Source: Pseudoalteromonas viridis
GTDB taxonomy: Bacteria; Pseudomonadota; Gammaproteobacteria; Enterobacterales; Alteromonadaceae
NCBI RefSeq assembly: GCF_017742995.1
Contig: NZ_CP072425.1
Span: 4,184,241-4,248,240 of the forward strand
Direction of reading: 5' to 3'
Length of the DNA stretch: 64,000 bases
Made by a program: the position numbers and the translations under genes. Below the pieces are notes generated by a model. The model was not told the origin of the DNA and made no database searches. It saw nothing but the letters and a program-made list of their open reading frames with translations. This document shows positions 58,901 to 64,000 of this stretch, one piece after another (position 1 is the first letter of the stretch; every line of letters starts with the position of its first letter).

Positions 58901-59206
58901 CACCTGCTTGTCGTCCGTAACAACAAAGACCACTTCACTGCCCAGTACCGGCACGCCCTGATAACTCAGCTGATATTTCTCTATCGTCGCATCCCCTTTG
59001 CGTACTGATTTCAGCAGCTGATAACTGAGCCCGGCCCCAGGTCCGGCATGGTGCGGTGACTGCTCAGACAAAGACCGGGGGGCTGACAAAGTCTGTACTC
59101 GCTCATAGGCACCTTGCCAGTGATGTGAGTTTTGCGTCAACGGTAATGTCGTGCTCGTTGTAAGCGCAGCACCAAACAACATAGGTGCTAAAAGCGGCAT
59201 AATCAT
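55901..59206 (-). CDS. Secreted M4 (thermolysin) family metalloprotease with long C-terminal extension
   Basis: 1101 residues. Signal peptide (MPLLAPMLFGAAL), FTP/propeptide region with YQLSYQGVPVLGSEVVFV, a cysteine-containing linker (LNCLQAPNMATTQC), then the M4 catalytic domain with zinc site His421-Glu422-x2-His425 (VVAHEIGHALLEW) and Glu446 (HESFAD). After about residue 600 comes a long beta-rich extension with PKD-like or Ig-like repeats (VTYQWQLDGQLI, LIYIWELNGE, AYSFRWLIGD). The extension shows clear resemblance to the protein truncated at the right edge (62005-64000), so the two are paralogues. Start at 59206 has AAGGATAAATA upstream. A likely exoenzyme for protein degradation. Confidence 0.9.
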   Translation of the reverse strand: MIMPLLAPMLFGAALTTSTTLPLTQNSHHWQGAYERVQTLSAPRSLSEQSPHHAGPGAGLSYQLLKSVRKGDATIEKYQLSYQGVPVLGSEVVFVVTDDKQVTRAIGNEFHDVSQLGDISQAFAYSQQQVLNHIRENLGYSTVKVYSFERGIERVGEHYQTVYAVDLLQGDGTRPQLLLDSRTLNTVRVADGIAHFSAPEEHAVAAMTGNYKLGLNCLQAPNMATTQCQNIKLPLDHPRTKLFFPEPPVISNVYYTNSQASLFSQFDGYPMVIEWQDGRCHLRNSAVETLKPASNTAVDQQQAYSYDCPDGPQESYGVTSEPYYYYMLKGSFQPVNDAHFYGGLTAQMLTDYFQSLYPNQQQPCPTSDPQYCLKPIRQRVDYHTEKYQSNWDGTFTNLGRGGQGPMGWNFPHGSSLDVVAHEIGHALLEWNTGIVSSNVAQGALHESFADITAMAVKDYYLRHLDQGTGSNNWANSAVYGQLSDSQGKFWHQAWDLFFADRGMRYLNNPRWDGVSIDDYRDRAQSGVNHHRAGVLNKFFYLLASSPGWSVERAYRLVLEAMTQCFPSHAGMLEASECILAVTEDPQQLDMLSTLMQQVGLVPQSSSVNNLAFEFERAYQRVAYRITDTRFTPEQVVSLEITLDGEPLLSWSPSSEQSWHSVAAGHFTLAAKEQLLKWQVTLSNGEVIDGYRIASLIDGAQCIRQSAQGSYVSTLNVNGEQLDVTAGYASVRAVDSLFSNQNLQIQFDGAPETQQVQVFFDKDRNGGFDTNNERLDSVAILDSTLTLPHTRFSDMSEGLLLVRVVLTPEQINTSCPTEQQAQVIDVYVNFEHGDFQAPDIAFSYQQYNSDFTLQIAGEFSQAYSFRWLIGDDQIDSTSYTLERQIEADTEITLLLLRSGIEVNRTVQTISPVVIADQAVTCQQNGLTCVLQLRHSAPPGPVTYQWQLDGQLIQRSDNTPFEFSFDKPGEHPVTVVMQMQNGQVQISHQQVLTLQAVPELEVAISQYNNTLVLSVQSGDVSDLIYIWELNGETMSGAQASAALTQLGQSYPVLLKVMRGEQVIAQVEQEIYVYQDIELDFSWQQVDDALPLTFSFTASHKAPL

Positions 59207-59243
59207 TATTTATCCTTAAAAGTATTGTGTTTCATTCAGTTAG

Positions 59244-59549
59244 TTAACCGGGTGCGCTTGCAACATCTTGTGGTCCGTCCGGACACCTATAACGAGAGGC
59301 CTGCTGCTCAGCCAGCGGCGTGGTTGTATCGGGGGATAAGCATTGTGCTTTTGGCAAAGCAAGCGGCAACTGGGCGGACTGGCATAAGGACGTCGCCATA
59401 CCTGGTGCCGGCAAGCAGTTTAAATCCACTTTATCGTTGCCGGATATCGCCGCCAAGGCATGATAACTGGGTGGTTCCGTGTCCGTCACTATGTCGCTGG
59501 CTACCCGCGCTGAACCAGATATAAGCGGCGCCAAAGGAAGCAAAAACAT
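59244..59549 (-). CDS. Miniature internally deleted relative of the M4 protease
   Basis: 101 residues from ATG 59549 (AAGGA eight bases upstream). A signal-peptide-like start (FLLPLAPLISGSA, compare LLAPMLFGAA of the neighbour) is joined to YHALAAISGNDKVDLNCLPA, matching the protease linker HAVAAMTGNYKLGLNCLQA. It continues with MATSLCQSAQLPLALP and YRCPDGPQ, both also in the protease, but lacks the propeptide and catalytic parts. It may be a deletion remnant of a former tandem protease gene, or a small secreted protein with three kept cysteines. Confidence 0.65.
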   Translation of the reverse strand: MFLLPLAPLISGSARVASDIVTDTEPPSYHALAAISGNDKVDLNCLPAPGMATSLCQSAQLPLALPKAQCLSPDTTTPLAEQQASRYRCPDGPQDVASAPG

Positions 59550-59839
59550 AACTTTATCCTTAATGAATACAAAATCCGTGTCCAACTGTCGCTCAACCCT
59601 GACTGACGTAGTGCGCGTGCTGGCAAGATACCGAGCCTACCTTAAATTACGTTGAAGAATCTTCCCACTATAGACACACCAACGTTAACTTTTAGTTATT
59701 ATACTTTACATATTTACCTACTTCTTTACCAGTTAAAACATCGTTTTTTACTGGTATAAATTCATTTTGCTATATTGATTTATGCATTTCTCGCTAAAAA
59801 AATGCCAGCATTTCTGCTGGCACTGTTTTGGCTAAGCGC

Positions 59840-61876
59840 TTACTTTTTATCTATTTCAAGACTATTGAGATAATCCGTATGCCACTCACTGGGAATACGA
59901 TTGAGTACATCGTCTACGGTTTCTTTGTAGGTATCAAACTCATTTTCTGCCTGCATCGCCAGATCGCCAACAGAAATACCGTTGGCAAACATCACAAAGC
60001 TCTCGCCCTTAGCGGTTGCACCTTCGGCACGCTCCAGTTTCAGGTTATATACCTTGTCCCGGTAATCCACTTTCTCATACTGAGCAATCGTCGCAAGACC
60101 ATCATGAGTTTGGATCTCATCCCCTTTTTTGACATTCAGTGCCCACTCAGGCTCACCATTTGCCAGTACAACCGGGTGTGACTCCGTCAGCATCAGCACT
60201 TCACCATCACTGGTGGTCAATTTAATCATTGGTAAGTGCTCAACCCCCACTGAAATATCAGCAACGCGCAGGGTTTCTTGATGTTTAGTATCGAATTCGC
60301 TGGCGCCCTGTACCAGGTCGCCGATATTCAGAGTTTCAATGGCCTGAGTTTGACCATTTGGCAATAAGATCAACGAGCCCTTGGCCAGGCAGCTGTAAGA
60401 AAACTGTAACGGATCTTCACTGTACACTGCCCCATGAATTCCATCCTTATTCGCATCACGGCTTGCAACAATATAGTTTCCCAGGGCATTCCATTCCGCA
60501 TACTCTTCTGGTGTAATCCCTAACTCAGCGGCATCTTCCGGACTGCCAAGTTCATTGACTACCAAGCCGAGATTGAGGATCCAGTACGCATCCTTACGAC
60601 GCTCAAATATGCCGGGTTTGGCAAACACCGCATGCTCACGCGGAATATCCCAGCTGAGCGTCGTTGTTGGCAGGAAATTTACCATTTTATAATCAATAGT
60701 GAAAAACCGACGGATCGCGTCTCGGGTGTTGTCCACGTTTTCTGACAAGCGGTTTGCGAAGCTCTCTTTACTCTGGATCAGGATATCGGTTGGCGCCACA
60801 GCATTATTCTGAGCAATGGCACTTTCCGGGAAGAATAGATCCGAGATATACGTATTTAAAGTAACGCTGCCTTTAAACGGGATGGTCACATGCGGAATAT
60901 TATTATAATCCCCGCCAGCCTGGACCATAGGGTAGTCACAGTCACCATAGTCGCGATTCAGACAGACCATGATTTTGCCATCTTTACCCGCCATATTACG
61001 GTCGTCCGCATCCGCTTTACGGGTATCTTTAGGGTGCTCAACAATATATTCAAACCCTCCGGTTCGCAAGCTGTTGATACCCATACCCGTGTTTGCTCTA
61101 CGCACGTCTTCGATATGAATAGCCAATTTGTCTTTGCGTGGTGACATCACGTTCTGAGCGGTTGGCACTCTGACATAGGGTTTGCCCAGTTCGCGCGCTA
61201 ACATCCCCATCACCGCGCTGCGGTTATACTGCACTTTAAGGCGCTTAATAACACGGCTGCCATCCGCTTTAACAACAAACGCCAGGCCTTCAGCCATTAC
61301 CTTTTTCGAACGCGAGATTAAGTCATAGGCGAGTTCAGCCGGAGTTTCAGAGAAACTGGTTTTACGGTTGAGGTTATTCGGATCATCACCGATAAAACGC
61401 ACTGTGCTTCTTCTAGCCAGCTGCTGTCCCTGCTCATTTACCAACTTCAGGGTCAACGTGGTGGCTTGCGTTGCAACTGGCTCTGAGTTTAACAGCGCGG
61501 CGCGAAATACCTTCGATGTACCGGTATCAACCACTTCGAATCCTAAGTGCATGAACATAGATTCAAGCTGGATCTCAGCATTTTCTGTGGTGATTGTCTG
61601 AACCATAGGCGCCATCAGCTTGGGTGATGCCTTTTGTTCAGCCCGTAATACGCGATACAACTGCGGGCTATTTTGCTCTGTCCAACCGGCATCGCGATAT
61701 AAAGCCGCCAGCTCCGCCTGTACTTTGGGATCGTTGGCATCCAGATACTCGACGCCATATTGATCTTGTTTGACACTCTTAACCGCTTGGGCCTTGTCCA
61801 GAGTTATAGCAGCAGACGCCTGCGCGCCAAATGCTAATGTAGCTGCAACCAAGGTCGCTAATAGTGTTGGTTTCAT
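59840..61876 (-). CDS. Secreted protein with C-terminal Hint (hedgehog/intein) domain
   Basis: 678 residues. Signal peptide MKPTLLATLVAATLAFGAQASA. Residues about 25-490 match no family I know; they contain FTIDYKMVNFLPTTTLSWDI and several charged helical parts. From Cys496 the sequence is a Hint domain: block A CLAKGSLILLPNGQTQAIET, LNIGDLV, block B TESHPVVL (Thr-x-x-His), WALNVKKGDEI, VYNLKLER and the final SFVMFANGISVGD. Hint domains catalyse N-S acyl shift at the first cysteine, leading to cleavage or ligation. About 50 residues follow the Hint block, unlike a terminal hedgehog domain. It lies between M4 protease genes. Confidence 0.8.
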   Translation of the reverse strand: MKPTLLATLVAATLAFGAQASAAITLDKAQAVKSVKQDQYGVEYLDANDPKVQAELAALYRDAGWTEQNSPQLYRVLRAEQKASPKLMAPMVQTITTENAEIQLESMFMHLGFEVVDTGTSKVFRAALLNSEPVATQATTLTLKLVNEQGQQLARRSTVRFIGDDPNNLNRKTSFSETPAELAYDLISRSKKVMAEGLAFVVKADGSRVIKRLKVQYNRSAVMGMLARELGKPYVRVPTAQNVMSPRKDKLAIHIEDVRRANTGMGINSLRTGGFEYIVEHPKDTRKADADDRNMAGKDGKIMVCLNRDYGDCDYPMVQAGGDYNNIPHVTIPFKGSVTLNTYISDLFFPESAIAQNNAVAPTDILIQSKESFANRLSENVDNTRDAIRRFFTIDYKMVNFLPTTTLSWDIPREHAVFAKPGIFERRKDAYWILNLGLVVNELGSPEDAAELGITPEEYAEWNALGNYIVASRDANKDGIHGAVYSEDPLQFSYSCLAKGSLILLPNGQTQAIETLNIGDLVQGASEFDTKHQETLRVADISVGVEHLPMIKLTTSDGEVLMLTESHPVVLANGEPEWALNVKKGDEIQTHDGLATIAQYEKVDYRDKVYNLKLERAEGATAKGESFVMFANGISVGDLAMQAENEFDTYKETVDDVLNRIPSEWHTDYLNSLEIDKK

Positions 61877-61906
61877 TGTTGATTTCCTTATTAAAATAAA
61901 TGAAAG

Positions 61907-64000
61907 TTACTTCTTCAGCGTGAATAACACACGCCCTGCTTTACCCGGCGTGGCGCAATTTTCTGCCGTCACGCCGGATTGACCGCCTTGTTGCTGTGCA
62001 TAGATCAGCACACAGACCGGATACGTCTTATTTCTGAGGTCGAATACCTCCCCCCGGATAACTTGTCTCCCTCATCAAACCCATCGTCACCCGTATCGAC
62101 CCAGATGGCATGACCAAGGGCATAGTCACTATCATCCAGGTTGGTGGTGTAGTGAACGTTCAGCTTTTTCATATTGCGATTGCCGGTGGCCACGGTGTCC
62201 CTGAATTGATTTCCGTTGTTAAGTATCCACTGGGAAGAGTCATACCACCATTGCCAGATCTTAACCTTGTATTTGACCTGCAAGGACTCAACCGTCACTG
62301 CAGGCAGCTCGTCCGCTGGTAACTCATAGCTTTGGGTTACAGAGAAAGTGACTTTTGGTGACTCTGAATAGGTGGCCAGCACGGTGACCTGATGCTCTCC
62401 CGGTGTAACATCGTTGAGTTGCAACGCACCGTCCGAGTCCGTCGGCTGATGCGCCACACCATCCACAGTCCATTTAAATGCAATACCTCGCTGCGCCGAC
62501 TGGTGGGCAGGTGTTAAGCGCCAGGTGCGGGCAGCGGGATCGTAATCAGACCTAATCGCCAGCTGGATATCCGCCACCCCGGCAAATGTCAGTTCAGACT
62601 CGCCAACGACAGTATTGTTGCGCAATACCGATACCTTCACGGTATGTGACTGGTTAAGTGTCGTAAATATATGACGCAGCTGAGGTTGTGTCGTCGTTGT
62701 TGTGGTGCCATCGGATAGCTGCCAGCGGAAGCTGTCACCGGCCAGGAAATCACCATCCAGCATCAGTAAGTGAACGAGATTGACCTGCCGTGCTCTGATT
62801 GTGAAATCCATCACAGAGGGCGTAATTTCAACAGTTTTTATACTGGTAAAGCTTGCCTGTGCATCATCCAGATAGAGGGTCAGCACTGCGGTATAGCGAC
62901 CGGCCTGGCCATAATCATGAACAAAGCTGCTGTCGTTGTAGCGGGTATCTGTGATCCCATCACCAAAGCGCCACACATATCGCCCAGGCTCTGAAAGCTG
63001 ATTATGGGTCACTGTGAATCGACACAGGGTGCCTTCAACAACACAGTTAATCGACAATTCCGGGGAAGTGATAACCGGCACTACCTTCACTTCTTCGGCC
63101 ACCACCCGGCCATCTTGCAGCAATGTAAGTTTTACCTCACTACTGGTTCCGCTGAGTGCCAGATAAACCGTTTTTTCGGTTGTGGTTGTGATTACCCTGC
63201 CATTGACAGACCAGCGATATTGCAAGCCGCTAAGCTGACCGCTAACGGCAGTAAACTTATGCTGTTCATTAATTTGCTGATAACTGAAATCCACCTGACG
63301 CAGGTCCAGTCCATGCTTCAGCTCCACCTTGAAGTCGATGACTTGCGCTGTCTCACTTTGGGTACAAGGACTGCTCTGCGCAACATCATCGACGATCAGG
63401 CGGAAGTAAATAGGACCGGCACTGTATTGCTGATCTGCATTGCGATACACATCAAAGTTCAGTGTCTTGTCAATATTCTGGCTTGAGATCAGAGGCGTTT
63501 TATCGTTGTCGTCTGCGAATATCATATTCCTGTCGGTGTCGACAAACAGAGCAACATGTTTACCGGTAACAGAGTGAGCAAAATTAATTTGCTGCGTTTC
63601 CTGGTCAAACCACGGACGGGTTAACTGTACACTCTGATAACCCGCAGCCACTTCTTTAGCTTCACCATTGAAACTTAGCCGGGTCACGTGCACACCATTG
63701 CCGGGAGGCTGGCAACGTGCTTCATCAAACACATAAATTATCCGGTAGCCGGTTTTTTCACCCCCATTACGTAATTGCGCGCTCAATTTTATACGATTGT
63801 CACCGGGAGTGAGTTGCAACCTTCCTGATTTAACCGAAGAAAAGCTCTGACCACTTTGTGGCGTCCACTCGAGTGCCACTACATCATTGATGGTGATAGT
63901 GAATGAAGAAACGTTTGACTGGTAAAAAAGGGAGTCGCTGATTTGGTAATCAAGCTGGTCTAACAGCCGTTCGATGTTGAATTTCAGATCATTGACGGTG
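61907..64000 (-). CDS. C-terminal part of a second M4-type protease paralogue (5' end beyond window, likely frameshift at 62050-62055)
   Basis: Open to the right edge of the window in the frame that ends at 62005. The sequence entering from the edge (VNDLKFNIERLLDQLDYQIS) matches VNNLAFEFERAYQRVAYRIT of the first protease's extension, and many later blocks match too (GYQSVQ, VALFVDTDRN, AQVIDFKVELKHG). PKD-like repeats follow (GRYVWRFGDGITD). The visible frame ends in an unusual basic tail at 62005. A one-base gain in the C6 run at 62050-62055 would switch to a frame reading GEVFDLRNKTYPVCVLIYAQ and ending GRVLFTLKK at 61907, a more natural end. Catalytic part not visible, so protease function is inferred. 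Confidence 0.75.

Overview
The window looks like chromosome of a marine gammaproteobacterium of the Alteromonadales, most likely Pseudoalteromonas. The evidence is the lptD-surA-pdxA-rsmA-apaG-apaH operon, the leuS-lptE-holA-nadD-rsfS-rlmH-mrdA-mrdB-rlpA-dacA-ybeD-lipB-lipA run, and the set of secreted M4 metalloproteases and quinoprotein-type oxidases. Genus assignment is inference from gene content and sequence flavour; no marker gene was compared.

Layout. 1-8.4 kb: outer-membrane/ribosome/nucleotide housekeeping operon followed by a chemoreceptor. 8.4-12.8 kb: an ATP-grasp ligase paired with a GNAT-C39 protease fusion, then two tandem beta-barrel-like lipoproteins. 12.8-19.6 kb: a low-conservation accessory block. 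Two copies of a complex repeat (about 82-84 bp units plus an 85 bp tail) enclose a decayed IS66 transposase, a beta/gamma-crystallin plus phosphodiester-glycosidase protein and a hemagglutinin-like secreted protein; in both proteins the signal peptide lies out of frame with the body. 19.6-31 kb: tkt, metK (with a MetJ-type operator), HDOD, START, CYTH-CHAD, SH3, FKBP, Lon-like and YbeL-like genes, with two copies of a 162-173 bp MITE. 31.2-43.9 kb: the leuS to lipA housekeeping run, covering tRNA charging, LPS transport, DNA polymerase, NAD, ribosome, cell elongation and lipoate.

44-53.1 kb is the most interesting part. Four tandem 31-33 residue peptide genes missed by ordinary gene calling share a basic leader (M-K-x-[IL]-K-x-K-[LV]-[LM]-R-A-L-G-[VL]-R) and a C-terminal core [KR]-Y-x-W-x-x-Y-[NS]-[NS]-I. 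They are followed, across a stem-loop, by two translationally coupled cytochrome P450 genes and a terminator. The layout fits a ribosomally made, P450-modified peptide (RiPP) locus. Next comes a 1040-residue fusion of a catalase-like domain to a LodA-like cysteine-tryptophylquinone oxidase, with its LodB-like flavoprotein partner. A GNAT-like/methyltransferase protein lies upstream of the peptides.

53-64 kb: a secreted protein of unknown function, an ornithine/lysine-type decarboxylase, an M4 metalloprotease with a long C-terminal extension, a miniature internally deleted relative of it, a secreted protein ending in a Hint (hedgehog/intein) domain, and the C-terminal part of a second M4-type protease running off the right edge, apparently frameshifted at a C6 run.

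Several apparent frameshifts sit in or near homopolymers. They could be real decay, phase variation, or sequencing error; the raw sequence cannot decide.
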